Of a stretch of DNA of 64,000 bases, positions 48,379 to 56,840 are shown piece by piece. Positions within the stretch are counted from its first letter, which is position 1, and every line of letters starts with the position of its first letter. A program made the position numbers and the translations under genes. The stretch is taken from the NCBI GenBank assembly GCA_949741925.1, contig CATJOY010000047.1, forward strand, positions 55,799 to 119,798, written 5' to 3'. This stretch comes from an uncultured Desulfovibrionaceae bacterium. Its GTDB lineage: Bacteria > Desulfobacterota > Desulfovibrionia > Desulfovibrionales > Desulfovibrionaceae. The notes beneath the pieces were generated by a model. It was not told the DNA's origin. It saw nothing but the letters and a program-made list of their open reading frames with translations, and searched no databases.

Positions 48379-49986
48379 ATGGCCGGGGTATTCCAAGCAT
48401 CAATTGAAAGGATAAAGTCGTTCTGGGGGCATATTTCTTTTTCGCAGCGGATGCTCATCGGCATCCTGGCCGCTCTTTTGACGGCCTCCTTCTTTGCCTT
48501 AATTGTCTGGCTGAACACGCCTGATTACCAGCCGCTGTTCACCAATCTTGGTGCGGAGGACGCCAGCCGGGTCATCAAAACCCTGGACGCACAGAAGGAA
48601 AAGTACAAGCTGACCGCTAACGGCACGGCTATTGAGGTGCCCGCTGATCGGGTTTATCCCCTGCGGGTCCAGATCGCCGGTGAAGGCGGCCTGCTTGGCC
48701 AGGGCGTCGGCTTTGAGATTTTTGATCAGGTTAAGGTCGGGGTGACGGATTTTGTGCAGAAAATCAATTACCAGCGCGCCTTGCAAGGGGAACTCGCCCG
48801 GACCATCGAAGCCTTCCCTGCCGTGGAGAGCGCCCGGGTGCATTTGGTCATTCCCCAGCGTTCCCTGTTCATCGAAGACCAGCAGAAGCCTTCCGCCTCA
48901 GTGGTGCTGAAGCTTGCCGCCGGGCGTAAAATGGATGCCAAGGATAGCCAGGGTATTGTTAACCTCCTGACCATGTCTGTAGAAGGGTTGGATAAATCCA
49001 AAGTTTCCATTGTCGATGCCGGCGGCAAGGTGCTTTACCAGCCTACCGAGGAAGACGCTCTGCAGTTGACCACCACCCAGCTTGAGCATAAAAATCTTAC
49101 TCAACAGAATTTGGAGCGGCGCATTGAGGAATTGCTCATGCCCGTTGTGGGAGCTGGCCGGGTTATCGCCAAGGTGAACGCTGATCTCGATTTCAGCCAG
49201 CGAACCATCAGCCGCAAAATCGTGAACCCGGAAATTTCGGCCCTGGTTTCCGAGCAGTATTCGGAAACTGCTACCCAGAATATGGCTAACCTGGAATCTG
49301 GGGTACCCGAAACCAATTTCCGGGGCGATGGTTTGGGCGCCTCCGCCTCCACCCAGACCAGCTCCAGTGAAAATCGTTACTCTAACTATGAGTTCAATAA
49401 AGAAGAACAATATATCGTTGGGCAGATGGGCGCTGTTAACCGGCTGAGCGTGGCTGTTATTGTGGACGGCACCTATGAGCGCAATGCCGAAGGGGAAACG
49501 GTGTTTGTGCCCCGTTCCGAGGAAGAACTCCGGCAGATTCGCCAACTGGTTGCCAACGCCGTGGGTTTTGATTCCGTCCGTGGGGATACCATAGAAGTTT
49601 CCAGCATCTCCTTTGGAGAACTGGATATGGGCATCGAGCAGAATCTCGGCGACATGATCACCGATTACGCCGTGCGCATCGGCAAGCCTTTGCTGAACGC
49701 CGTACTGATCTTCCTCTTCCTGATTCTGGTCGTCCGCCCCGTGGTGTTGGCCATGATCCGGCCCAAAGTGGAAGGCGAGATGGTCGAAGGCTTGGAAGGC
49801 CTGCCCTCGGGTGAAGACCGCCTGGCCCTGGTGGAAGATAGCGATGAAGCTGTGGATGCTCTGGCTACTCTTGAAAAAATTGAAGATATCAAGGCCCACT
49901 CCCTTCAGCTCAGCGAGCAGAATATGGAACAGGCTCTGGGTATTATCAGAAGCTGGTTGAAAGTTGAGCAAAAGGCCAATGCCTGA
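48379..49986 (+). CDS. fliF: Flagellar MS-ring protein FliF
   Basis: Forms the MS ring in the inner membrane, 535 residues. Membrane helices lie near 23-45 and 438-460. Between them are the ring-building motifs (PDYQPLFTNLGAEDASRVI, LEGARTIEAFPAVESARVHL region near 135-155, and VNADLDFSQRT). The cytosolic C-terminal tail (about 505-535) binds FliG. Standard operon position after fliE with a 36-base gap. Confidence 0.96.
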   Translation: MAGVFQASIERIKSFWGHISFSQRMLIGILAALLTASFFALIVWLNTPDYQPLFTNLGAEDASRVIKTLDAQKEKYKLTANGTAIEVPADRVYPLRVQIAGEGGLLGQGVGFEIFDQVKVGVTDFVQKINYQRALQGELARTIEAFPAVESARVHLVIPQRSLFIEDQQKPSASVVLKLAAGRKMDAKDSQGIVNLLTMSVEGLDKSKVSIVDAGGKVLYQPTEEDALQLTTTQLEHKNLTQQNLERRIEELLMPVVGAGRVIAKVNADLDFSQRTISRKIVNPEISALVSEQYSETATQNMANLESGVPETNFRGDGLGASASTQTSSSENRYSNYEFNKEEQYIVGQMGAVNRLSVAVIVDGTYERNAEGETVFVPRSEEELRQIRQLVANAVGFDSVRGDTIEVSSISFGELDMGIEQNLGDMITDYAVRIGKPLLNAVLIFLFLILVVRPVVLAMIRPKVEGEMVEGLEGLPSGEDRLALVEDSDEAVDALATLEKIEDIKAHSLQLSEQNMEQALGIIRSWLKVEQKANA

Positions 49987-50002
49987 TAGATAGGGAAAAA
50001 AC

Positions 50003-50029
50003 GTCGGGGAACCTAAGGGGTTCCCCGAC
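50003..50029 (+). other. fliF-fliG intergenic hairpin 1
   Basis: Perfect 10-bp stem GTCGGGGAAC / GTTCCCCGAC with a short loop, 16 bases after the fliF stop. No T-run follows. Confidence 0.55.
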
Positions 50030-50048
50030 CTGATGCATGGTTACTTAC

Positions 50049-50073
50049 CCCGGAAAGGCCTTGCTTTTCCGGG
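50049..50073 (+). other. fliF-fliG intergenic hairpin 2
   Basis: Stem CCCGGAAA / TTTCCGGG followed by CAACTTTTCCT, a weak T-rich tail. It sits 10 bases before the fliG ribosome binding site and could attenuate or protect the message. Confidence 0.5.
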
Positions 50074-50098
50074 CAACTTTTCCTGAGGAGTCCGCCCC

Positions 50099-51115
50099 GT
50101 GCCCGATGTCACAGATGCGAAATCCCTGACCGGTTCCCAGAGGACTGCCGTGTTGCTCTTGAGCCTCGGCGACGAATTTGCGGCGGAAGTGTTCAAGCGC
50201 ATGGAGCGCCCGGAGATCGCCTCTATTTCACGCGCCATCATGGAGATGGATACCATTGATAAGGAAGTCGTGGAGGAGGTGCTGCGCGAGTACCACCATG
50301 CCCTGATTACCGGGCAGGAGATCGTGCGCGGCGGCCAGGATACCTTGAAACGCTTACTGACTAACAATCTCGATAGCGAAACCACAAAATATGTCAGCGA
50401 TCTGCTCAGTTTGGATTCCGGGCCGGTCCCCTTCCGCGAGTTGGATAATGTCAGCCCTCGCGTTCTGGCCCAGATTCTGCGCAACGAACACCCGCAGACC
50501 TTGGCTTTGATCATCGGACATATGAAAACCGATCAGGGCGCGGCGCTGCTATCGGCGCTGCCCGCAGGCGTGCGCACGGAAGTGCTGATGCGTCTGGCCA
50601 AGTTGGAGGCTGTGCCCGAGGATATGCTTATGACCGTGGATAAGGTCTTGCAGAGCCAGCTTATTGCCATGGGCGGCAAGGAAGGCAAAAAGGTGGGCGG
50701 CGTCCAGGCTGTGGCCGAGATACTCAACGCCGTGGATCGAGCCACCGAGGAGGAAGTGCTCGCCGAAATCGAAGAGCAATCTGCCCAGATGGCCGAAGAT
50801 ATCCGCAACCTCATGTTTGTTTTCGACGATGTGGCGGGGCTGGACGATCGGGCTATTCGCGAAATTCTCAAGGAGATTTCCAACGAGGATCTGACGATGT
50901 CGTTGCGCGGGGCTCCGGAAAACTTGCGCGATCTGTTCTTCAAAAACATGTCCGAGCGCGCCTCCACTATGATTCGGGAAGATCTAGAAATTATGGGGCC
51001 GACTCGTCTTTCGGATGTGGAAGCCGCCCAACAGAATATTGTCAAGGTGGTCCGGCGCTTGGAGGCCGAAGGCCGTCTGGTGATCAGCAGAGGAGGCGGC
51101 GATGTCTTCGTCTGA
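50099..51115 (+). CDS. fliG: Flagellar motor switch protein FliG
   Basis: Switch protein transmitting torque from the stator, 338 residues. It has the N-terminal FliF-binding domain (SLTGSQRTAVLLLSLGDEFA), the middle EHPQTLALIIGHM motif (the EHPQ signature, near 141) and the C-terminal torque domain with MFVFDDVAGLDDRAIREIL. The start is a GTG at 50099 with TGAGGAG 8 bases upstream. Its 3' end overlaps fliH by 14 bases. Confidence 0.96.
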   Translation: MPDVTDAKSLTGSQRTAVLLLSLGDEFAAEVFKRMERPEIASISRAIMEMDTIDKEVVEEVLREYHHALITGQEIVRGGQDTLKRLLTNNLDSETTKYVSDLLSLDSGPVPFRELDNVSPRVLAQILRNEHPQTLALIIGHMKTDQGAALLSALPAGVRTEVLMRLAKLEAVPEDMLMTVDKVLQSQLIAMGGKEGKKVGGVQAVAEILNAVDRATEEEVLAEIEEQSAQMAEDIRNLMFVFDDVAGLDDRAIREILKEISNEDLTMSLRGAPENLRDLFFKNMSERASTMIREDLEIMGPTRLSDVEAAQQNIVKVVRRLEAEGRLVISRGGGDVFV

Positions 51116-51809
51116 TGCGCCGCGACGGGAGTGGGGCAATATTTACCTTGGCCTTAATACCCTGACTCTTGAGGAGGTTGAGGGCGAAAAAACGCTGAAC
51201 TGGACCGAGGCCGACGAAGCCGCGTATCTTGAGCGGGTTTTGAAAAAGGCTCGCGATAAGGCGGCCGCAATTCTGGCCCAGGCGAACCGCGAAGCCGGGC
51301 GGATCCAGAACGAGGCCCAGGAGCAGGGCTACGCCGCGGGAATGGCCGCCGCCGAAGCTGAACTCAACGACTTTCGCTCAGCCATGTCCGATTCGGTATC
51401 CGCCGTGCTGAACGCCTTGCAGGCCCAAAGCAGCGCCATAGCCGACGCCTGGCGCGAGGAGCTTATTCTCCTGGTGCGTCTGGCCGTGGAAAAGGTTACC
51501 GGTCTGGTCCTTTCTGAGGAAAGGAACGCTCTTTTGGAAGCCTTGTTCACCCAGGCTGTAGCCTCCCTTGAAAACCGCCGCAGCCTGGTGGTGCATGTCA
51601 ACCCGGAGGATGAGCCGGCCATTGCCGATATTATTGCCCTGACCGCGAACAAATATCCTGAGCTTAAATCTTGGAGCGTTCGGCCGGATGATGCCATAGC
51701 GCCCGGCGGCCTTAAGGTGGAGAGCGATGACTCACTGGTGGATAATCGCTTGGAAATGCGGGCGGCCTTGGTCAACGAGATTCTTGATCGCCTGAACCTG
51801 CCGGAATAG
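51102..51809 (+). CDS. fliH: Flagellar export ATPase regulator FliH
   Basis: Cytosolic partner of FliI that anchors and regulates the export ATPase, 235 residues. It has a long alpha-helical N-terminal half rich in A/E/Q (GYAAGMAAAEAELNDFR) and a C-terminal globular domain (VRLAVEKVTGLVL, then VVHVNPEDEPAI and SVRPDDAIAPGGLKVES). It starts inside fliG and precedes fliI by 30 bases. Confidence 0.93.
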   Translation: MSSSDAPRREWGNIYLGLNTLTLEEVEGEKTLNWTEADEAAYLERVLKKARDKAAAILAQANREAGRIQNEAQEQGYAAGMAAAEAELNDFRSAMSDSVSAVLNALQAQSSAIADAWREELILLVRLAVEKVTGLVLSEERNALLEALFTQAVASLENRRSLVVHVNPEDEPAIADIIALTANKYPELKSWSVRPDDAIAPGGLKVESDDSLVDNRLEMRAALVNEILDRLNLPE

Positions 51810-51839
51810 CTTTTCCTGACGCTGATTACGGAGCCCCTC

Positions 51840-53156
51840 ATGGACCCACAAGGAACCCGCAAGCTCATTGCTCAGTTGAATCCCCAAGTTGCTTACGGCA
51901 AGGTAAACAAGGTGGTGGGCATGGTGGTCGAAGGGAGCGGGCTCAAGGCTCCGCTGGGCACGGTCTGCCATATTTTGCCTAACGGTGACGCCGACCGAGA
52001 TCAAGGCATCGCCGTTGAGGTGGTGGGATTCCGTGACGGAAATCTTCTGTTTATGCCTTACGGCGATACGCGCGGCGTATCCCCGGGCAGCCTGATCCGC
52101 AATTCTTCTCTGCCGCCTGTCTTTCCCGTAGGGCCGGAACTGCTCGGCCGAGCGTTTGATACCTTTGGCCAGCCCTTACAAGAAGGCTCCTTGCCGGGAT
52201 TGAGCGACGTGGTTCCCATTTATAATGATCCGCCGAGTCCGCTTTCCCGCCCGCGCATCACCGAGCCTCTTGATGTGGGCGTCCGGGCTGTTAATTCCCT
52301 ACTAACGTTGGGTAAGGGGCAGCGGGTAGGCATTATGGCCGGTTCCGGCGTAGGCAAATCAACGCTGATGGGCATGATGGCCCGCTACACGAAGGCTGAT
52401 GTCAACGTCATCGCCCTGATCGGCGAACGGGGCAGGGAAGTTTTGGAATTCATGGAAAAAGATCTGGGGCCTGAGGGCATGGCCCGCTCGACCCTGGTTA
52501 TCGCTACCTCGGATCAATCGCCCTTGGTGCGCATGCGGGCAGCCTATGCGGCCACTGCGGTGGCCGAATATTTCCGTGATCAGGGCAAGGATGTCCTGTT
52601 TATGATGGATTCGGTAACCCGGTTCGCCATGGCAGCCCGTGAAGTAGGGCTTTCCGTAGGGGAGCCGCCGACAACCAGGGGCTACACGCCTTCGGTTTTT
52701 GCCCAACTGCCGCGGCTGCTGGAGCGGGCCGGGCGGAATGCCAAGGGCACTATTACCGGTATTTATACCGTGCTGGTGGATGGCGATGACTTTAACGAGC
52801 CCGTGGCGGATTCCGTTCGTTCCATTCTTGACGGCCACATTGTGTTGACCCGGGAGCTGGCCGACCAAGGCCATTTCCCGGCCATTGACGTGCTCCGTTC
52901 CATCAGCCGTCTCCGCACGGATATTTGCCCTAAGGACGCAGTGCAGGCCGGGCGGATTGTTACGGGGCGGCTGGCTACGTTCAAGCGGGTAGAGGATATG
53001 GTTAATATCGGGGCCTACGCTCAGGGCTCCAACCCCGAGGTGGATAAGGCCATTGAATCTGTGCCCAAGATCAACGCCTTTTTACGCCAGGAGATAGAAG
53101 ATCCCCAGACTCTGGAGGATAGCTTGCAGCAGCTAAAAACCCTGGCCGCCGAATAG
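51840..53156 (+). CDS. fliI: Flagellum-specific ATPase FliI
   Basis: F1-beta-like ATPase powering flagellar type III export, 438 residues. Walker A is GIMAGSGVGKSTLMGM near 165; Walker B is DVLFMMDSVTRFAMA near 250. The export-ATPase signatures EPPTTRGYTPSVFAQLPRLL and VADSVRSILDGHIVL are present. Standard order after fliH; no fliJ-like gene follows directly. Confidence 0.96.
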   Translation: MDPQGTRKLIAQLNPQVAYGKVNKVVGMVVEGSGLKAPLGTVCHILPNGDADRDQGIAVEVVGFRDGNLLFMPYGDTRGVSPGSLIRNSSLPPVFPVGPELLGRAFDTFGQPLQEGSLPGLSDVVPIYNDPPSPLSRPRITEPLDVGVRAVNSLLTLGKGQRVGIMAGSGVGKSTLMGMMARYTKADVNVIALIGERGREVLEFMEKDLGPEGMARSTLVIATSDQSPLVRMRAAYAATAVAEYFRDQGKDVLFMMDSVTRFAMAAREVGLSVGEPPTTRGYTPSVFAQLPRLLERAGRNAKGTITGIYTVLVDGDDFNEPVADSVRSILDGHIVLTRELADQGHFPAIDVLRSISRLRTDICPKDAVQAGRIVTGRLATFKRVEDMVNIGAYAQGSNPEVDKAIESVPKINAFLRQEIEDPQTLEDSLQQLKTLAAE

Positions 53157-53178
53157 TTTTTTTGTACGTTGATCTTTT

Positions 53179-54006
53179 ATGCTGCAACGCTGTTTTTTTC
53201 ACCTGCCGGGCGTTGGTCCGGCGTTTGACGCCACACTGCGCGCTGCGGGCATTCAGACCTGGAACGACGCGCTGACGATGAACCTCCCTTGCGGGCCGAC
53301 CAAAGCCGCGAATTTGCGTGCGGGCCTGGAGGAATCCCTTTCCAGGCTGGCCCGGGGCGACGCCCGCTGGTTTGGCAAGGCCTTGGCTCCTGCCCGGCAA
53401 TGGCTGCTTTTCCCGCATTTTCGGCACAGCGCCGCCTACGTGGATATTGAAACCACGGGGCTCTCATGGCCGGAAGGGCAGATCACTACTATTGCCCTGT
53501 ATGACGGCATACGGGTACGAACCTATGTCCAGGGAGAAAACCTGGAAGACTTTGCCGACGATATTCTTGAGTTCAAGCTGCTGGTCACCTGGAACGGCCG
53601 CTGCTTTGACGCGCCCATGTTGCGGCGTACCCTGAACATTCCTTTGGATAAAGGCTCCATGGCCCACCTGGATCTGCTGCCGGTTTTTCGCTCTATGGAC
53701 CTGCGCGGCGGCTTAAAAAAGGTGGAAAAGGCCCTGGGCCTTTCGAGGGGCGCGTTGGACGGCGTTGACGGCTGGGCGGCTGTGCTTCTGTGGAACGAAT
53801 ACGAACGCCTCGGTGATAGGCGCGTTCTGGAAACCCTGCTGGCCTATAACGTGGCGGATGTGCTCAGCCTTGAATATCTGGCTGAATTTGCCGTGCGCCG
53901 CTTGAGCGGCAATCTGGAAGAAGCATCCGGAGAGGTCTCCCGCGTCAAAAGCGAGCTTAACCCGTTCAGGCCCGACCCGCGCGTGCTGCGCCGTCTCGGC
54001 CTGTAA
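53179..54006 (+). CDS. Ribonuclease H-like exonuclease domain protein (YprB-like)
   Basis: Product of 275 residues resembling the RNase_H_2 (YprB) family of predicted 3'-5' exonucleases. The first acidic motif is AYVDIETTGLSWPEG near residue 86 (D-E pair). The second carboxylate region is LVTWNGRCFDAPML. The third is LAYNVADVLSLEYLAE near 228. The N-terminal 80 residues resemble a helix-hairpin-helix (FFHLPGVGPAFDATLRAAGI). It starts 22 bases after fliI, the place of fliJ in many flagellar operons, so it is probably co-transcribed. Substrate unknown. Confidence 0.85.
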   Translation: MLQRCFFHLPGVGPAFDATLRAAGIQTWNDALTMNLPCGPTKAANLRAGLEESLSRLARGDARWFGKALAPARQWLLFPHFRHSAAYVDIETTGLSWPEGQITTIALYDGIRVRTYVQGENLEDFADDILEFKLLVTWNGRCFDAPMLRRTLNIPLDKGSMAHLDLLPVFRSMDLRGGLKKVEKALGLSRGALDGVDGWAAVLLWNEYERLGDRRVLETLLAYNVADVLSLEYLAEFAVRRLSGNLEEASGEVSRVKSELNPFRPDPRVLRRLGL

Positions 54007-54077
54007 ATCGCGTTCCCGCTCCTGCTGTGCCGTATTTCCGACTTGCCATCTCAGGCAGGCGGCGCTATGGAGCCCCC

Positions 54078-54986
54078 ATGTTGACGCAACGAAACAAACA
54101 TATTGTAGAGGTTCTGGGCTGCCTGTTTCTGGTGTATATGTCGTGGGGCACCTGTTTTATATCGAACAAGTTCGCCATTGAGAGCTTTCCCGCGTTTATG
54201 GTGTGCGGTCTGCGCATGACCATGGCGGGCGGCCTGATGTTCCTCTGGAGCGGCCTCCGTGGTGAGCGCGCTTGGCCCACGCGGCGCGAGGTGGCCTCCA
54301 ACTTTGGATTGGCCGTATTTATGGTTTTGGTTGCCAGCGGCTTTCTGGTCAAGGGGCAAGAGTATGTGGCTTCGGGCACGGCGGCTATGATCCTTGGCGC
54401 TGTGCCCATCTGGATGGTCCTTGGCGGTTGGCTGTTTTGCGGTGATCCACGGCCTTCGTTGGTGCAGTTTGCCGGTCTGATCCTGGGGTTTTCCGGCCTG
54501 ATGCTGATCAGCCTTAAGCAATCCTCTTCAGGTAGTAATTCCTGGTTTGGCGTTGTGCTGGTGTTGCTCGCAGCTCTTGGTTGGGTGGTGGGCTCCTTTT
54601 ACTCCAAGCGACACGCCGACGAGACGAAACTCTCCCTCATCCGGCAGAGCGGTTTGTTGATGTTTCTTGGTGGTCTGCAAAGTTTGGCGGCTTCTTTTCT
54701 GCTTGGGGAATTCGCAACCTTCTCGTGGGATTCGGTCTCTCTCTTGAGCGTCGGGGCGCTCCTCTATTTGGTCTTTTTCGGCGCTATCGTCGGCTATACC
54801 TGTTACTTCTGGCTGCTGCGGCATACCCGTACTGTGGTTGCCATTTCCTATGAATATGTCAACCCGGTCATCGGCGTCTTTCTCGGTTGGCTCCTCGCGG
54901 GCGAGCAGGTAGATGGCGTTATTGCCACGGCCTGCTGCCTGACCGTGCTTTCAGTGTTTCTGGTTGTGTATCCGAAGCATGGCTGA
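54078..54986 (+). CDS. EamA/DMT-family transporter
   Basis: Inner-membrane exporter of 302 residues with about 10 hydrophobic helices in two EamA repeats. The first has YMSWGTCFISNKFAI and GTAAMILGAVPIWMVL; the second ends with ISYEYVNPVIGVFLGWLLAGE, the family hallmark. The ATG at 54078 has GGAG 5 bases upstream; the longer in-frame start at 54027 is less likely. The substrate is unknown. It follows the exonuclease gene by about 70 bases. Confidence 0.9.
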   Translation: MLTQRNKHIVEVLGCLFLVYMSWGTCFISNKFAIESFPAFMVCGLRMTMAGGLMFLWSGLRGERAWPTRREVASNFGLAVFMVLVASGFLVKGQEYVASGTAAMILGAVPIWMVLGGWLFCGDPRPSLVQFAGLILGFSGLMLISLKQSSSGSNSWFGVVLVLLAALGWVVGSFYSKRHADETKLSLIRQSGLLMFLGGLQSLAASFLLGEFATFSWDSVSLLSVGALLYLVFFGAIVGYTCYFWLLRHTRTVVAISYEYVNPVIGVFLGWLLAGEQVDGVIATACCLTVLSVFLVVYPKHG

Positions 54987-55329
54987 TCTGTAGCTTGATC
55001 GGCTGTCGTACCACAACAGAACCGTTTGTGTTGCTGTGGGTCGCTTGCCCAAATTCTAGGGGGGGGATGATTCCCCCTGGACTCCCAAGGGGCTGCTGAC
55101 GCTGTGCAGTACGCCGGCACGCGCGGAGGGCTGTGGTCGGGCTCCGGGGGACCATTCTTGTAGCGAGGTGTGGTACAGCGTCCCCCCATGTAGATGCAGC
55201 ACGGGCCGGTACAGAACAGGGAGCAGCCCTGCTTCGTGCCCGCGTGTAGGGGGGACGCGCTTTGCCCAGGGGGCTTCTGGGATGTTCCGGTAAGGCTGTG
55301 CGGCGCGGCAACGCCCGGTCCCCGGGGGC
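54987..55329. other. Intergenic region between convergent DMT and CMD genes
   Basis: About 340 bases of G/C-rich sequence with several inverted repeats, including the palindrome at 55056-55080. No gene recognised. The overlapping short frames on the minus strand here show no family features. Confidence 0.4.
55056..55080. repeat. Short intergenic palindrome, copy 3
   Basis: CTAGGGGG / CCCCCTGG (one wobble pair) around GGATGATTC-type centre, no T-run. Resembles copies at 26363-26386 and 44055-44080. Confidence 0.45.
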
Positions 55330-56079
55330 CTAGGGTAGACCACGCTTCTTGTTGGCTCGGTCGGCGAGAACTTGTTCCAGCACAGCGTTCGCGGCATCGG
55401 CCTCTTTCCTGCCGAGGCGTTCGGCCAGCACCGTAATGAAGCCTTGTACCTGTTTTTTGTCCAGACCCATATTCATGGCTGCATTTATATGAAACCTTAA
55501 CTGCCCCTCCAGGCCGGGCATGGCGGCCAGCATAGAGATGGTGGCCAGTTCCCGGCTTTGGTGATCCAGGGTATCACGAACAAAAATATCTGCGAAAAGA
55601 TGTTCTTTTAAGAAGGTATCGATAACCGGAGTAAAGAGTTGATAGCCGGCGGGAGCGGGAATGGAATCCATACCGGCAAGTTTGGCCCGCACGTTCGCGC
55701 CGTATTCGTCGCGATTCCAGTTAGTCGGCGGAGGACTGGCCTCCGGGCCCTGTTCATCGGTTATGCCGCTGGCCTTGCGTTTCTCCATAACGGCCATGAA
55801 GGTGTTGATGCCGTTGAGGCTACGGGGAAAGCCCGCGTAAGCGTAGGCTTGCACCAGCACTTCCTTAATTTCGTTGACGGTTACTGTGTTCTTCAGCCCC
55901 TCGTGCAAGGCGGCCTCAAGCTTTTCCAGCTCGCCGTTGGCCGTGAACGCAGCTATGGCAATAATACTTTGTTGCCTGGGGGATAACGCGTTCTTCTCCA
56001 TGGCCCATACCTCTTGAATTGTGGTCAGAAAGATCAAAGTGAGTCCTATAAGGACAAAGGATTTTTTTATCCTGTTCAT
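55330..56079 (-). CDS. Exported carboxymuconolactone decarboxylase-family protein
   Basis: Product of 249 residues with an N-terminal signal peptide or anchor (about 1-26, ending EVWAM). Two CMD/AhpD-like helical domains follow: residues about 35-100 (SPRQQSIIAIAAFTANGELEKLEAAL) and about 165-235 (DHQSRELATISMLAAMPGLEGQL). The peroxidase C-x-x-C motif of AhpD is absent, so it is not a typical AhpD. It lies downstream of an exported cupin gene and divergent from a LysR-type regulator, so the three probably form a unit. The reaction is unknown. Confidence 0.88.
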   Translation of the reverse strand: MNRIKKSFVLIGLTLIFLTTIQEVWAMEKNALSPRQQSIIAIAAFTANGELEKLEAALHEGLKNTVTVNEIKEVLVQAYAYAGFPRSLNGINTFMAVMEKRKASGITDEQGPEASPPPTNWNRDEYGANVRAKLAGMDSIPAPAGYQLFTPVIDTFLKEHLFADIFVRDTLDHQSRELATISMLAAMPGLEGQLRFHINAAMNMGLDKKQVQGFITVLAERLGRKEADAANAVLEQVLADRANKKRGLP

Positions 56080-56187
56080 GGTGTTTTCCTAAAGAGCGAC
56101 CATGTGTTCGGCCGCTGCGTCTTTATGGCATGCAGCTTCTTTACTGCGCCTTAAGGGATTGGCACCCGGGATCATCCCCGGAGCGGG

Positions 56188-56694
56188 TTACGGCAGTAGG
56201 CTGTATTCCGCATCGCTGACGGGTTCCAGCCATTCAGTTCTCGGGTTTTCGCCCGGTGTTTCCACCGCCAGATGGACAAACCAGCTATGCTTGGCAGCAC
56301 CGTGCCAGTGCTTGAGGCCGGCAGGGATAATGACCACGTCGCCTGCCTGCAGTTCTTGGGCGGGTTTGCCCCATTCTTGATACCAGCCGCGCCCGGCCGT
56401 GCAGAGCAGGATCTGGCCTCCGCCGCCGGTGGCATGGTGGATATGCCAGTTATTGCGACAGCCCGGCTCAAAGGTCACGTTGCCGATGGGTACGCCTTCG
56501 GTAGTAAGCATGTTGAGGTAGCTGTTGCCCACAAAATACCGGGCATAGGCAGTATTGGCCTTGCCGCGCGGGAAAATTTCTTGAATGCCGCTCATGGTTG
56601 TCTCCGTTTGGGTGAGGTCATTTGTAGCGCATGCTGGAGAAAATAGCGTCAGAGTAAGGAACAAAGATGTCAGGATTGTTGCAATGCTTTGCAT
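56188..56694 (-). CDS. Exported cupin-domain protein
   Basis: Product of 168 residues with a signal peptide (about 1-23, cleavage near SPACA). The cupin barrel has metal-ligand motif 1 in CRNNWHIHHATGGGGQIL near residue 80 and motif 2 in GDVVIIPAGLKHWHGA near 118. The gene precedes the CMD-family gene (108-base gap) and is divergent from the LysR gene. The CMD-plus-cupin pairing recurs in bacteria and is often annotated as oxidoreductase-like; the substrate is unknown. Confidence 0.88.
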   Translation of the reverse strand: MQSIATILTSLFLTLTLFSPACATNDLTQTETTMSGIQEIFPRGKANTAYARYFVGNSYLNMLTTEGVPIGNVTFEPGCRNNWHIHHATGGGGQILLCTAGRGWYQEWGKPAQELQAGDVVIIPAGLKHWHGAAKHSWFVHLAVETPGENPRTEWLEPVSDAEYSLLP

Positions 56695-56840
56695 GGTGTT
56701 GCTTCCTTATTGAGGGGGTACCGCCTTACGGCAGGGCATGGGGGCACAGTACTGATACGTTTTTGACATAGCAAATACTTATAGTGCATAGCTTCATATG
56801 CAATTTTTTCATAGAAAGAAGGCCTTCCAAGGAGAGCGCC

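Noticed and set aside
48898..49971. Minus-strand open frame opposite fliF
   Set aside because: Shadow of a certain flagellar gene.
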